Below, piece after piece: positions 7,941 to 17,453 of a DNA stretch of 64,000 nt (positions within the stretch are counted from its first letter, which is position 1; every line of letters begins with the position of its first letter). A program made the position numbers and the translations under genes. Under the pieces are notes generated by a model that had not been told where the DNA came from, did not search any database, and saw nothing but the letters and a program-made list of their open reading frames with translations. Source of the DNA: Amycolatopsis balhimycina FH 1894 (GTDB taxonomy: Bacteria; Actinomycetota; Actinomycetes; Mycobacteriales; Pseudonocardiaceae); contig NZ_KB913037.1 in the NCBI RefSeq assembly GCF_000384295.1, positions 9,561,508-9,625,507 of the forward strand. The letters are read 5' to 3'.

Positions 7941-9232
7941 GCCGCACCGCCTGTGAGCGGAGTGAGGTCCAGGACGGCTTGGACGACCCAGCCGCCGGTC
8001 GCCGCGGGCCCCGCGGTGACGGTGCCGCCGTAGAGGGCGGCGCGTTCGCGCATCCCGGCCAGCCCGTGCCCTTCCTCGGCGGATGGTGGGAGCGGGTCGG
8101 TGCGGTCGGGCCGGCCCGCGTCTTGGACGCGGACGCGGAGCTCCGCGTCCGCGGCGGCGACCAGGACGTCGATGCGGGTGTGCGGCCCGGCGTGCTTGAG
8201 GGTGTTGGTGAGCGCTTCCTGGACGATGCGATAGGCCATCAGCTGCACTCCGCGGTCGAGGGTGTCGAGTTCGCCGGCGGAGCGGTAGACGACCTCCGGC
8301 CCGGCGGCACGGAACCGGGTGCACAGCTGTTCGACGTCGGCGATGCCGGGCTGGGGATTCAGCTCGGGGGCGTCCGTCCGGTCGCGCAGGACACCCATCA
8401 TGCGCCGCAGTTCGCCGAGGGCTTGCCGGCCGGCGTCGCCGACGAGCCGGAGGGCTTCCTTGCTCCGGTGCGGGGTGACGTCGGCGGCGTAGGCGCCGCC
8501 GTCGGCCAGGGTGATGATGACCGACAGGTTGTGGCCGATGATGTCGTGCATTTCGCGGGCGACGCGGGCGCGTTCGCTGGCCGTGGCCAGTTTGCTGCGC
8601 TGGTCGCGTTCGACCTCCAGACGAGCCGCGCGGTCGCGTAGGCCGGCGAGCTGGGCACGGCGGATCCGGACCGCCAGTCCGAGCGTGACGGCCGCGGTCA
8701 CGGCGCTGAGCAGGAAGAACAGGGCTCCCCAGAACGACACCACGGCCGACACCCTGGCCGCCACCGGCAGCAGCAGCGCGATCTCGGCGGCGCAGGCCCA
8801 CGGCAGGTGCCGGAGCCGACCGTGCAGCGCCACGCTGTACAGCGCGACGAGCAGGGCGACGTCGGCGCGCAGGAAGACCCCGAGCGACCACTGCGCCACG
8901 AACACCGCCGCCGTCATCGCCAGGGCGGCCGACGGGGCGCGCCGCCGCCACAGCAGCGGCAGCAGCAGACCGGCCTGCAGGGCCAGGGTGCCGCCCACGG
9001 GCAGGTGGGTGAACGTGAGCAGCAGCTGCTCCGGCCCCCGGTCGTCGTCCTCCTGGTGGGGGATCAGGTCCGGCAGGCAGAACAGCAGGAACATCGCGGC
9101 GATGACGGCCAGGTCCAGCACCCACGGACGGCGCCGGTCCGCCTGCCGGAGCCGGTGGCCGAGCCGCGTCAGCCGCGCGACGAGGGGGTGTGCCGGCCAC
9201 CCCCCGGCGTCGGCGTGGTCGCTGCTGCTCAC
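7937..9232 (-). CDS. NarL-type sensor histidine kinase
   Basis: This is a 431-residue membrane kinase with several predicted membrane helices in the first half. A dimerisation/phosphotransfer helix carries REMHDIIGHNLSVI (HisKA_3 type, His in EMHD). The HATPase domain has QEALTNTLKHAG (N box) and GHGLAGMRERAALYGG (G box). All catalytic boxes are present. GTG 9232 is chosen over GTG 9241 and the longer frame because ACAGGTGA precedes it; all are plausible. It is the last intact gene of an ABC-ABC-kinase-regulator operon. Its cognate regulator is a pseudogene, so signalling is orphaned unless another regulator accepts phosphate. Confidence 0.9.
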   Translation of the reverse strand: MSSSDHADAGGWPAHPLVARLTRLGHRLRQADRRRPWVLDLAVIAAMFLLFCLPDLIPHQEDDDRGPEQLLLTFTHLPVGGTLALQAGLLLPLLWRRRAPSAALAMTAAVFVAQWSLGVFLRADVALLVALYSVALHGRLRHLPWACAAEIALLLPVAARVSAVVSFWGALFFLLSAVTAAVTLGLAVRIRRAQLAGLRDRAARLEVERDQRSKLATASERARVAREMHDIIGHNLSVIITLADGGAYAADVTPHRSKEALRLVGDAGRQALGELRRMMGVLRDRTDAPELNPQPGIADVEQLCTRFRAAGPEVVYRSAGELDTLDRGVQLMAYRIVQEALTNTLKHAGPHTRIDVLVAAADAELRVRVQDAGRPDRTDPLPPSAEEGHGLAGMRERAALYGGTVTAGPAATGGWVVQAVLDLTPLTGGAA

Positions 9233-9278
9233 GTGGGTCACCTGTCCATCGTGGACGACGATCGCCGACGCCGGGGAC

Positions 9279-10118
9279 TCAAGCGTCGGACCGGACCAGC
9301 CGGACGGCGGCACCACCCAGCGCCAGCACCGTCCAGCCGACGAAGACGAGCAGCCCGGCGGTGGGGGACAGGCTGGTGCTGTCGTGGGTCAGGGCGAACA
9401 TCGACTGGCCCGCGTTGCTGGGCAGATAAGGGCCGAGGTCGGTCTGCCACGCCTTCGGGAGCAGCGAGATCAGGCCCGGGATCAGCATCAGCGCGGCGAC
9501 CAGGACCGAGATGCCCCCGGCCACCGACCGCAGCAGCGCGCCCAGGGCGACGCCGATCACGCCGACGAGCCCGAGGTACAAACCGGCGCCGAACAGGGTG
9601 CGCACGACGCCGGCGTCCGACAGCGTCATCGCGGCCGGCGTCCCGGAAACGATGCCGCTGCCGAAGAGGAAGGCGAGAAACGCACCGGCCACCCCGACGA
9701 GCAGGGCGACCAGCCCGAAGACCCCCGATTTGGCCCACAGCACCGGCAGGCGGCGCGGGACCGCGGTCAGCGTCGAGCGGATCATCCCGGTCGAATACTC
9801 ACCGGCGGCGACCAGCACACCCAGGACACCCAGGGCCAGCTGCGCGAAGTTGGTCCCGAACAGGGACAGGCTGACGGCGGTGGCCTGCGCGAAGTCCGGG
9901 TCGAGCGGCTGCCCGGAGCTGATGTTCGATTGGTAGCGGGCGGCGGAGATCAGGCCGAACCCGACCAGGAACACCAGACCGAGGCCCAGGGTGATCCACG
10001 TCGAGCGCAGCGACCACAGCTTCGTCCACTCCGAGCGCAGGACGTGGCGCCAGGTCACCCGGTAGGCCGGCCGGGTGGGCGCGGCCGTCGCGGCCGGATT
10101 CGTGGTCATGGTGGTCAT
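9279..10118 (-). CDS. ABC-2 type transporter membrane subunit
   Basis: The 279-residue protein has six predicted membrane helices. The first lies after WRHVLRSEWTKLWSLRSTW, the usual N-terminal signature of actinomycete ABC-2 permeases. It contains GEYSTGMIRSTLTAVPRR, the conserved cytoplasmic loop of this group. It pairs with the ATPase encoded immediately upstream (ATGA overlap at 10115-10118) to form an exporter of unknown substrate; such pairs beside NarL-type kinases often respond to membrane-active compounds. A second ATG 9 bases downstream is an alternative start. Confidence 0.88.
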   Translation of the reverse strand: MTTMTTNPAATAAPTRPAYRVTWRHVLRSEWTKLWSLRSTWITLGLGLVFLVGFGLISAARYQSNISSGQPLDPDFAQATAVSLSLFGTNFAQLALGVLGVLVAAGEYSTGMIRSTLTAVPRRLPVLWAKSGVFGLVALLVGVAGAFLAFLFGSGIVSGTPAAMTLSDAGVVRTLFGAGLYLGLVGVIGVALGALLRSVAGGISVLVAALMLIPGLISLLPKAWQTDLGPYLPSNAGQSMFALTHDSTSLSPTAGLLVFVGWTVLALGGAAVRLVRSDA

Positions 10119-11056
10119 GCCGCCCTCCCGAGGGTGTCGATGCCGGTGGTGGTGACGCCGTGGTACTCGACGGCGTCGCGGGTCAGGTCCATGAAGGCCT
10201 GTTCGAGCGAGACGGTCCGCGCGGTCAGTTCGAACAGTGCGATGCCGTGCTCGGCCGCCTTGAGCCCGACGGTGCGGGCGGACAGGCCGGTCACCTGCAG
10301 TTCCTCGGACCCGCTGCGGCCGGCGATTTCGACGCCCGGGCCGGCCAGGACCTCGCGCAGCCGCGCCGGGTCGGCGGTGGCCACCTGCACGGTGTCGCCG
10401 CCGGCGTCGCGCACGAGGTCGGCCACCGTGGTGTCGGCGAGCAGCCGGCCGCGGCCGACGACGATGAGGTGTTCGGCGACCAGCGCCATCTCGCTCATCA
10501 GGTGCGAGGACACGAACACGGTGCGCCCGTCGGCGGCGAGCCCGGTGAGCAGGTTCCGGATCCACAGGACGCCTTCGGGATCGAGCCCGTTGACCGGCTC
10601 GTCGAGCATGACCGTGGCCGGGTCGCCGAGCAGGGCCGCGGCGATCCCCAGCCGCTGCCCCATCCCGAGCGAGAAGCTTCCCGCGCGTTTCTTGGCGACG
10701 GACTGCAGACCGGTCAGTTCGATCACCTCGTCCACCCGGCGGCGTGGGATGCCATGCGTCTGGGCCTGGGCGAGCAGGTGGTCGAACGCCGACCGTCCCG
10801 GGTGGACGGACTTCGCCTCCAGCAGAACCCCGACCTCCTGCAGCGGCGCGGTGTGCTCGGCGTAGCGGCGGCCGTTGACCTGCACCGAGCCGCCGGTCGG
10901 GGCGTCCAGCCCGACGATCAGCCGCATGGTGGTGGACTTCCCGGCGCCGTTCGGTCCCAGAAACCCGGTGACAGTGCCCGGCCGGACGGTGAAGTCCAGC
11001 CGGTCCACCGCCGTCTTCTCCCCGTAACGCTTCGTCAGCTGGTGTGCCTCGATCAT
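10115..11056 (-). CDS. ABC transporter ATP-binding subunit (ABC-2 exporter)
   Basis: The 313-residue ATPase has Walker A GPNGAGKSTT, signature FSLGMGQRLGIA, Walker B TVMLDEPVNGLDPEG and the switch His in VSSHLMSEM. The C-terminal ~90 residues are the extension typical of BcrA/DrrA-like exporters. It begins the three-gene operon with the permease and kinase. Two copies of GTACCGCGG lie upstream (11139 and 11171), 83-126 bp from the start, as candidate operator sites. Confidence 0.92.
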   Translation of the reverse strand: MIEAHQLTKRYGEKTAVDRLDFTVRPGTVTGFLGPNGAGKSTTMRLIVGLDAPTGGSVQVNGRRYAEHTAPLQEVGVLLEAKSVHPGRSAFDHLLAQAQTHGIPRRRVDEVIELTGLQSVAKKRAGSFSLGMGQRLGIAAALLGDPATVMLDEPVNGLDPEGVLWIRNLLTGLAADGRTVFVSSHLMSEMALVAEHLIVVGRGRLLADTTVADLVRDAGGDTVQVATADPARLREVLAGPGVEIAGRSGSEELQVTGLSARTVGLKAAEHGIALFELTARTVSLEQAFMDLTRDAVEYHGVTTTGIDTLGRAA

Positions 11057-11138
11057 CGGTCATCCCCTGGGTACGCGGGCCGGACAACCCGGCTCGTTCC
11101 TGCCCGCAACGGTAGGCCGGGAAATCGGGACAATCGTG

Positions 11139-11182
11139 GTACCGCGGGAGGTGATCCGGGACGCCGTGTAGTACCGCGGTAC
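11139..11182. promoter_or_regulatory. Direct repeat GTACCGCGG, second copy in a 12-bp palindrome
   Basis: GTACCGCGG occurs at 11139-11147 and again at 11171-11179, where it extends to the perfect palindrome GTACCGCGGTAC (11171-11182). The copies are 32 bp apart, about three helical turns. They sit upstream of the ABC/kinase operon, where the operon's own NarL-type regulator would be expected to bind. Confidence 0.4.
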
Positions 11183-11194
11183 GACGCCGGGCGC

Positions 11195-11394
11195 TCAGCG
11201 GTCGCGGCGGGTGACGCACACTGCCGTGACCGTGATCGTGACGGCCAGGTAGGTCAGGCAGACCAGTGTCGCGGTTTCCCGGCCCCGTTCGGGCCCAGGA
11301 AACCGGTCACCGCACCGGGTTTCACCGTGAAGGTCAAGTCGTCCACGGCCACTCTCTCGCCGTAGCGTTTGGACACTGCTCGTGCCTCGATCAT
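11195..11394 (-). pseudogene. Fusion scrap of a second ABC ATPase and its permease
   Basis: The ATG at 11394 has GGAGC upstream and starts an ATPase paralogous to the neighbour ([19 protein letters not shown]). It runs through [10 protein letters not shown] and then breaks off within Walker A. The next bases read, in another frame, the last ~24 residues of a permease ([18 protein letters not shown], then TRRDR and stop). One deletion has therefore removed the rest of the ATPase and nearly all of the permease, fusing gene start to gene end. It was probably a duplicate exporter operon. Confidence 0.8.
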
Positions 11395-11447
11395 GCTGCT
11401 CCGTTCTGCTTGGTTTGAGATGGAGGAAAGTCCAGCCCGGTCGGCTG

Positions 11448-12647
11448 CTACGCGGTCGTGACCGCCTCTTCGTTCCCTCTGGCCGACGCGGCAGCGGTGG
11501 GCAGGCCGAGCAGGATCCGGTACTGCGCCTCGAAACCGGCCAGGGCACCGTCGATGTCGTGCCGCGCCACAATCGCCCGGGACTCCGCACCCATGCGGTC
11601 CCGCGCGGCCGGGTCGGCGGCCAGCTCGGCGATCCACCGGGAAATCGTCGAGACCGCGCCCGGCTCGAACAGGTAACCGTTGGTCCCGTGGTGCACCAAG
11701 TGCGGGAGGGCGAGCGCGTCGGCGGCGACGACGGGCAGGCCGGCGGCCATCGCCTCCATCGTGGCGAGGCTCTGCAACTCGGCGGTACCGGGCATGCAGA
11801 ATACGTCGGCCTCGGCGTAGCGGTGGACGAGTTCGGCGTCGGACACGAAACCGTGGAACGTCACGCGGCCGGCGGCGCCCAGTTCCCCGGCGAGCGCCTT
11901 GAGTTCTTGGCGGCGAGTCCCGTCGCCGACGAGGTCCACGCGGACGTGCGGCAGCGGGGCGATGGCGCGCAGCAGCTGGTCGATGTTCTTCTCCGCGTCG
12001 AGCCGGCCGACGAACAGCACCGACGTCGGCCGATCGGCGGGGCGCGCGGGGGCGGCGTAGTGCGCGAGGTCGATGCCGCACGAGACGACTTCGACCGGCC
12101 GCTCGAGCCCGATGGTGGCCAGGACCTCGGCCGCACGCGGCGTCGGCGTGGTCACCAGGCGCGCGTCGCGATAGACCCGCACGAGGTCCCGCCACGCCCA
12201 GCGGGCGATCGTGTCTTTCACCCGCCGGGGGAACGGGGTGTACCCGAGCAGGTTGTCGGGCATGAAGTGGTTGGTGGCCATGCCGGGGATCCCGCGGGCG
12301 GCCGCCGCCGCGAGCAGGGCACGGCCCACCCCGAAGTGGGCCTGGACGTGCACGACGTCGGGGCGCAACCGGTCCAGCAGGGGCCCGGTGGCCTGCCGGG
12401 CGCCACCGGGGGTGCAGAACCGGTAGCCGCCGTGGAACGGGATGGCCCGCGACCGGACCCGGTGGATCGTGTAGCCGTCGCGCTGCTCGGTGCTCGGGGG
12501 GCCGTCGTGGGAGGGGCAGACGACGTGGACGTCGTGGCCCCGGCGGGCGAGCCCGTGGGCCAGTCGTCCGGCGAAGAAGGACGCGCCGTTGATGTCGGGC
12601 GGGAAGGTGTCGGCGCCGATCAGGACGCGAAGGCCGGAGGGGGACAC
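11448..12647 (-). CDS. GT4-family glycosyltransferase
   Basis: The 399-residue GT-B enzyme has an acceptor-side N terminus [31 protein letters not shown] in the middle, the linker [16 protein letters not shown] and a donor site with [20 protein letters not shown] (the E-x7-E motif region of GT4). Similar proteins transfer sugars to lipids such as diacylglycerol or phosphatidylinositol; the exact substrate is unknown. A GTG at 12647 with AAGGAG 6 bases upstream is a good independent start. However, the upstream DMT gene has no stop codon and reads straight into it, so a fusion protein may also form. Confidence 0.85.
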   Translation of the reverse strand: MSPSGLRVLIGADTFPPDINGASFFAGRLAHGLARRGHDVHVVCPSHDGPPSTEQRDGYTIHRVRSRAIPFHGGYRFCTPGGARQATGPLLDRLRPDVVHVQAHFGVGRALLAAAAARGIPGMATNHFMPDNLLGYTPFPRRVKDTIARWAWRDLVRVYRDARLVTTPTPRAAEVLATIGLERPVEVVSCGIDLAHYAAPARPADRPTSVLFVGRLDAEKNIDQLLRAIAPLPHVRVDLVGDGTRRQELKALAGELGAAGRVTFHGFVSDAELVHRYAEADVFCMPGTAELQSLATMEAMAAGLPVVAADALALPHLVHHGTNGYLFEPGAVSTISRWIAELAADPAARDRMGAESRAIVARHDIDGALAGFEAQYRILLGLPTAAASARGNEEAVTTA

Positions 12648-13481
12648 GGGATTCTCCTTGGCTCGATGACGGGCTCGATGACGGGCTTGCGGCAGAGCGC
12701 CGGCGAGCACACACACGCCGGTGAGAGCGACGAGTGCGGCGGCCGCCGCCGGGATCGCGACGGTGGCGGTCAGGTGCGGCGTCTCCCCGTAGACCAGGGC
12801 CGCGACGGCGACGGCGGTCAGCGGATCGAGCACGGTCGTGGTGCCGACGACGACAGCGGTGTGCCCCGCCGCGTAGGCGCGGTGCAGGAGCACCCCACCG
12901 GCGCCCAGCAGGAGCAGTGCTTGACCACCGAGCAGCACGGCCGCCGCGAACGGCTGGGTGACGGCGGCGTGGACGACCGACGAGCCGAGTCCGAACAGGA
13001 CAGCGGCCGCCGCGGCCGGCACGGCGCAGCCCGCCTGCACGAACCAGGCGATCGCGGCTAGAACGAACCCGGTCACCGCCACCGATTCGGCGCCGCCGAA
13101 CGTGATCGAGGTAGTCGGGGTGGTGAACGCCGCGAGCGTCACGAAGCCGGTGACGCCGGTCAAGACGAGCACGACGGCGGCGAGCACCCGGGGCGTCCGC
13201 GCTCGCCGCGTGAAGACGACCGTGAGGACAAGGCTGAAGACGCCGAGCGGCTGGACCACGGCGAGCGGGGCCAGCGACAGGGCGAGGATGTGCAGCAGGC
13301 TGCCCCCGGTCGCCAGGCCCGTGCCCAACCACCAGCCGGGGGAGCGCAGCAACCGGGCCAATGTCCGCAGCTTCGGTGCGCCCTCGACGCCGAGGCCGGT
13401 GACCTCGCGGTGCTGCCGGGCGGCCGCGGCCGCGAACATGCCCGCGGCGAGCAGGGCGCAGACGATGGCGAGCGCGGTCAT
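12648..13481 (-). CDS. DMT/EamA-like multispanning membrane protein, open into the GT4 gene
   Basis: The 278 codons give about nine to ten hydrophobic helices typical of drug/metabolite or NIPA-like transporters: an N-terminal helix, [39 protein letters not shown], and a C-terminal half repeating the pattern with [17 protein letters not shown]. It overlaps the DUF998 gene by 4 bp (13478-13481). No stop occurs before the glycosyltransferase. The junction holds a tandem 12-bp repeat (12661-12672 and 12673-12684) encoding duplicated Arg-His-Arg-Ala. A stop may have been lost by mutation, or the fusion may be natural. Confidence 0.75.
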
Positions 13482-14101
13482 CGGACGGCCCTGCGCAGCG
13501 CGGTCGCCACGGTGGCGACGATGGTGAACTCACCCAGCAGCGCGGCCCGTTCCAGCAAGCCGAGGGGCAGCCAGCCGACGAGCTGGGTCAAGCCGAACGC
13601 CGCGGCCGTCACGAGGCCGGCCGTCGCGCCGCGGCGCACCGCGGACGCCGCGGGCAGCCAGCGGGGCTCGGTGCGCAGCCGCGTGCTCAGCGTCCGGGCC
13701 GCCAGCGGCAGGCTGGTGAACAGCACAGCCCCGCCGACGCGGTGGATCTCCCCCGAGACGGTCGGGTCCGTCGCGCTGACGTTGCTGCGAAACACCAGCA
13801 CCACGATCAGCCCGGCCGTCCACAGCACGAAGAGAACGCTCGCGAGCGGGGTTCGCGGCAACGCGGCGAGGTGGGCCGCGGCGGCGAGCGCTCCGGCCGC
13901 CGCGAGCAGCAGCAGGACGGCGACGGCGAACAGGAGCCGGCCGCCGCGATGCCAGGCGTAATCGCTGACCGGGTCGCGCAGCGGGTTGACGCTGCCGGCG
14001 AACCCGAAGGTCAACCCGGCCATGATCACCTGCGCGACGGCGGCCGTCACCAGTGTCAGAGTTGCCAGGGGAGTAGGCGAAAACGCCCGCCGCGGAGTCA
14101 C
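13478..14101 (-). CDS. DUF998 family membrane protein
   Basis: The 207-residue protein has six predicted helices and the DUF998 landmarks: [16 protein letters not shown] after the first helix, LVFRSNVSA before the fourth, and [18 protein letters not shown]. The family is common in actinomycetes and its biochemical role is unknown. It is the first gene of a putative three-part transcript with the DMT protein and GT4 enzyme, which suggests a shared envelope-lipid role. Its upstream region (14102-14157) separates it from the kinase gene read the same way. Confidence 0.8.
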   Translation of the reverse strand: MTPRRAFSPTPLATLTLVTAAVAQVIMAGLTFGFAGSVNPLRDPVSDYAWHRGGRLLFAVAVLLLLAAAGALAAAAHLAALPRTPLASVLFVLWTAGLIVVLVFRSNVSATDPTVSGEIHRVGGAVLFTSLPLAARTLSTRLRTEPRWLPAASAVRRGATAGLVTAAAFGLTQLVGWLPLGLLERAALLGEFTIVATVATALRRAVR

Positions 14102-14157
14102 CTCTCAGACAGTGGTGGCCGACCATGAGAGTTCGATGAAGATCGCGCGGAGTTTCC

Positions 14158-15552
14158 TTAAGAAGCGGCGAGGGGCAGCACGAGGTCGAACCGTGCGCCG
14201 CCGCCGTCGGCGTGGCCGGCTTCGGCGCGCCCGCCGTGCTGGGTCAGGACCTGGTCGACGATGGCGAGCCCGAGCCCCGAGCCGGGCAGGGCGCGGGCGG
14301 CGTCGGCCCGGTAGAATCGTTCGAAGACGTGCGGCAGATCGACTTCGGCGATGCCTGGGCCTTCGTCGTCGACGCGCACTCGGACCGTGCCCGACGCCAC
14401 CGACATCGTCACCAGCACTGTTGTCCCGGACGGCGACCACTTCGCGGCGTTGTCGAGCACGTTCACCACGGCTCGCTCGATCGCCCCCGGCCGCGCGACG
14501 ACCTCCGCGCCGGTCAGCTCGGCCTCGAAGAACACGTCCGGCCACCGGGACCGGGCGCGTTCGACGGCCGAGCGGACGACGTCGGCCAGCACAAGGTGTT
14601 CCGCCGCTTCGCTCGGCCGTTCCCCGGTGGAGAGTTCGACCAGTTCGCCGACCAGAGCGGTCAGCTCGATGGCCTGGGTGTCCAGGTCGGACAGCAGCCG
14701 AGACCGGTCTTCGGGTGACAGCCGTCGCTGCGGGTTCGCGTCGGCGTGGATGAGGAGCTCGATGTTGTTGCGCAGACTGGCCAACGGCGTCCGGAGCTCG
14801 TGGCCGGCGTCCTCGACGAGGCGCCGCTGCTCGTCGCGGGAGCGGCTCAAAGCACCGAGCATCGCGTTGAACGAGGTGGCCAGCCGGCCGATCTCGCCGG
14901 TCGCGGCGACGTCGATGGCCGCCGACAGCTCCTGCGTCCGGGCGACGTTCTCGGCCGCCGCGGTCAGGTCGTCGACCGGGCGCAGCGCCGAGCGGGCGAT
15001 CGCCCGACCGGTGAAGGTCGCCCCGAGCACGCCGACCAGGGACACGGCGAGTAGCCAGAACCCCAAGCGGGCCAACGTCTTCTCGACTTCTTCGGAGTCT
15101 TGGGCCACCTGAACCGCGCCGCCGTCGGACCGCTGCGCCGTCCACACCCGGAACCGGTCGCCCGCGATCCGGCGCACGTCGGAAGTGCGGCTGAGCGAGC
15201 CCGACGCGACGGGTTCGTCCAGCGGAGACGACGGGATCACCGGCATTGTGCCCGCGGTGCCCGTCACGGCGCCCGTGGCGGACAGGAACTGCACCGTCAG
15301 CCCGCCGTCGCGGCCGAACCCGGGGTGTTCCTCGGTGGACCGGAGGGTCTGCAGCGCTTCTTCCGGAGACGACGTCTTCGCCGCCAGTTGCGCGTAGGAC
15401 TGGAGCCGGGCGTCGAACTGGTCGTACAGGTTGGCCCGGGTGATGCTCCACGAGCTCGCCGACACCGTCACCACGGCGATCGCCACCGCGACCGCGACCA
15501 GCACGCCGAGCCGGGCCCGCAGCGACAGCGTCTTCCAGCGGGGCCGTTTCAC
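14158..15552 (-). CDS. HAMP-domain sensor histidine kinase (MprB/PhoR-like)
   Basis: This 464-residue kinase has a first membrane helix at about residues 12-34, an extracellular sensor of about 130 residues, a second helix ([20 protein letters not shown]) and a HAMP segment. HisKA follows with [17 protein letters not shown]. The HATPase domain has [22 protein letters not shown] and GSGLGLAIV. The GTG start at 15552 overlaps the response-regulator stop (GTGA), so the pair is translationally coupled. The signal is unknown; MprB-like kinases respond to envelope stress. Confidence 0.92.
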   Translation of the reverse strand: MKRPRWKTLSLRARLGVLVAVAVAIAVVTVSASSWSITRANLYDQFDARLQSYAQLAAKTSSPEEALQTLRSTEEHPGFGRDGGLTVQFLSATGAVTGTAGTMPVIPSSPLDEPVASGSLSRTSDVRRIAGDRFRVWTAQRSDGGAVQVAQDSEEVEKTLARLGFWLLAVSLVGVLGATFTGRAIARSALRPVDDLTAAAENVARTQELSAAIDVAATGEIGRLATSFNAMLGALSRSRDEQRRLVEDAGHELRTPLASLRNNIELLIHADANPQRRLSPEDRSRLLSDLDTQAIELTALVGELVELSTGERPSEAAEHLVLADVVRSAVERARSRWPDVFFEAELTGAEVVARPGAIERAVVNVLDNAAKWSPSGTTVLVTMSVASGTVRVRVDDEGPGIAEVDLPHVFERFYRADAARALPGSGLGLAIVDQVLTQHGGRAEAGHADGGGARFDLVLPLAAS

Positions 15553-16244
15553 AGCGGTTCCTCGCGCAGCACGTAGCCGACGCCGCGGACGGTGTGCAGC
15601 AGCCGGGGCTCGCCCTCGGCCTCCAGCTTGCGGCGCAGGTAGCTCACGTAGACATCGAGCCCGTTGGACGCGGTCCCGAAGTCGTAGCCCCACACGCTCT
15701 CGAACATCACGGTGCGGGTCAGCACGATCCGCGGGTGGCGCAGGAACGTTTCGAGCATCGCGAACTCGGTCCGGGTCAGGTGCACCGGGCGGGCGCCGCG
15801 GAACACCTCCCGCGTCGCCGGGTCCAGGGTCACGTCGGCGAACCGAAGTGGCGGAGGAGCGGCCGGCACGGGCGGGGTGCTGTAGTCGGTGCGGCGCAGC
15901 AGGGCCCGCACGCGAGCCAGCAGTTCCTGCAGCGCGAACGGCTTGACGAGGTAGTCGTCGGCGCCCGCGTCGAGCCCGGCGACCCGGTCGGTGACCGCGG
16001 TCCGCGCGGTGAGCATGAGGATCGGCACCGTGTTGCCCTCGGCCCGCAGGACGCGGCACGTCTCCAGGCCGCCGAGCACCGGCATGGTGACGTCGAGCAG
16101 GACCCCGTCGGGGCGCTGGTCGCGGATCATCGCGAGCCCGGACGCCCCGTCGCCGGCGACGGAGACGGTGTAGCCCTCGAAGCGCAACGTCCTCGACAAG
16201 GAATCCTGCAGGGCTGTCTCGTCGTCGACGATCACCAGGTGCAC
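15549..16244 (-). CDS. OmpR-family response regulator (MprA/PrrA-like)
   Basis: This is a 231-residue regulator. The receiver has the acidic pocket VDDE at residues 7-9, phosphoacceptor Asp51 in VLLDVTMP, the conserved Thr in MLTART and Lys in YLVKPF. The winged-helix domain ends with [17 protein letters not shown] and [13 protein letters not shown]. It is the upstream partner of the kinase (4-bp overlap) and is divergent from the DUF1707 gene across 148 bp, which may be a target. Confidence 0.94.
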   Translation of the reverse strand: MHLVIVDDETALQDSLSRTLRFEGYTVSVAGDGASGLAMIRDQRPDGVLLDVTMPVLGGLETCRVLRAEGNTVPILMLTARTAVTDRVAGLDAGADDYLVKPFALQELLARVRALLRRTDYSTPPVPAAPPPLRFADVTLDPATREVFRGARPVHLTRTEFAMLETFLRHPRIVLTRTVMFESVWGYDFGTASNGLDVYVSYLRRKLEAEGEPRLLHTVRGVGYVLREEPL

Positions 16245-16392
16245 CCGGTGTCCCTTCCGCTGGATTCCGATGACACACGGTGACTGTAGTCGAGGCGGCC
16301 GCCCAGCCGGGAAACTCTCATCGAAGATTAACGTTCGTCCGCATTCCCGCGGTTAGCCTCGAAAGAGGTGGATTCTGCGCGAAAGGAATCTG

Positions 16393-16860
16393 ATGAGCGA
16401 CGACACGGCCCGCTCGACCATGCCCGTCGGTGCAGTGGACGGCATCCGCTGTTCGAATGCGGAACGTGAGGAAGTTCGGGCCACTCTGTATGCGGCTGCC
16501 GGTGAAGGCCGGCTGACGATGGACGAAGTCGAGGAGCGCCTGGGCCGGCTCGAGGAACTCCGTTTCCGGCACGAACTCGCGGGTCTGACCGCGGACCTAC
16601 CCGCCTCGAAGGCGGACGAAACGACCGGTTGGCGGCCGGTCTTGGCCGCCGCCCGCCGTGCCCTCCTCGCCGACTTCGCGGTCCTGCTCGGCCGCGCTTC
16701 CGAGCCCGCGTCCGGCCGACGGCGTCTGCTGATCCTCATCACCGGGCTCATCGGACTGCTGATCGCCGCCGCAATCGTCGTGGGCGCGGTACACGGGTTC
16801 GGAGCCGACGAGTTCTCAAGACACGCGATGGAAGCCGGCGAGCACGGTCACGGCGGCTGA
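16393..16860 (+). CDS. DUF1707 domain membrane protein
   Basis: The 155-residue protein has an N-terminal DUF1707 motif: GIRCSNAEREEVRATLYAAAGEGRL in two parts, then MDEVEERLGRLEELRFRHEL and LTADLP, near residues 17-75. One membrane helix (LLILITGLIGLLIAAAIVVG) lies near residues 115-135 with a short His/Gly-rich tail. DUF1707 occurs widely in actinobacteria; function is unknown, though it often sits next to two-component systems as here. The start ATG has AAAGGA 7 bases upstream. Confidence 0.85.
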   Translation: MSDDTARSTMPVGAVDGIRCSNAEREEVRATLYAAAGEGRLTMDEVEERLGRLEELRFRHELAGLTADLPASKADETTGWRPVLAAARRALLADFAVLLGRASEPASGRRRLLILITGLIGLLIAAAIVVGAVHGFGADEFSRHAMEAGEHGHGG

Positions 16861-16966
16861 CTCGCCGGCTCACACCCGCAGCGCCAGAAGCCGGTCGCCG
16901 CCCTCGGCCGTCGAGCGGTCCTTTCACCACTGACGAATAGGGCCCTTGACGTGGTTGTAAGCAACG

Positions 16967-17453
16967 TCAAGGCCGTTCGGAAAGAGTGTCCCGGGGGCCG
17001 CGCAGTGTGGCGACAATCAGTCCGGCGAGGAGGATTGCTGCGGCGAGCAGTGCTGCCGGGGCGCTGTCGGCTGGCAGGGCGAGCCAGGCCCAGAGCGGGT
17101 CCGGGCGGAGGTCGATTTCACCGGCGCAGACCAGGACGTAACCGAGTGGCGCGGTCCAGCGGTGCGCCGGTCAGCGTGGCGGTGAGCAGGGTGAGGACGT
17201 GCAGCTGCCGCAGGGCGGGCAGTGGCGTACCGGCGCGTTCGGGTTCGCCGAAGGGGCTGCGGGTGCCGACGGCGATCACGGCCGCGGCCGCGCACGCGAT
17301 GAGAATCGGGAGCAGCTGCGACAGCGTGCTGGTGCCGTGGGTCCATCTCGAGCAGGCGCGCAGGGCGAGGGCGGTCGCGACGAGCAATGCGACGGCGAGG
17401 CGGATCCGGCGGCTGTCGAGGTGCAGCCGGAGCAGCCGGGCGGTCGGTGTCAT
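16967..17453 (-). pseudogene. Frameshifted small multispanning membrane protein
   Basis: Starting at ATG 17453 (4-bp overlap with the gene upstream), the frame encodes LRLHLDSRRIRLAVALLVAT and further helices up to LTLLTATLTGAPLDRAT. The original frame then resumes in another phase (LGYVLVCAGEIDL, then LLAAAILLAGLIVATLRG) and ends at TGA 16967-16969. One base has been gained or lost near 17145-17150. The layout resembles membrane subunits of actinomycete ABC-like clusters; no family was assigned. Confidence 0.55.

Noticed and set aside
8511..10865. 784-codon plus-strand frame
   Set aside because: Antisense of the kinase, permease and ATPase genes; low-complexity Ser/Arg composition.
11254..13533. 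759-codon minus-strand frame in another phase
   Set aside because: Arg/Pro-rich shadow of the DMT–GT4 frame; only its last ~45 codons (second ABC ATPase scrap) are real.
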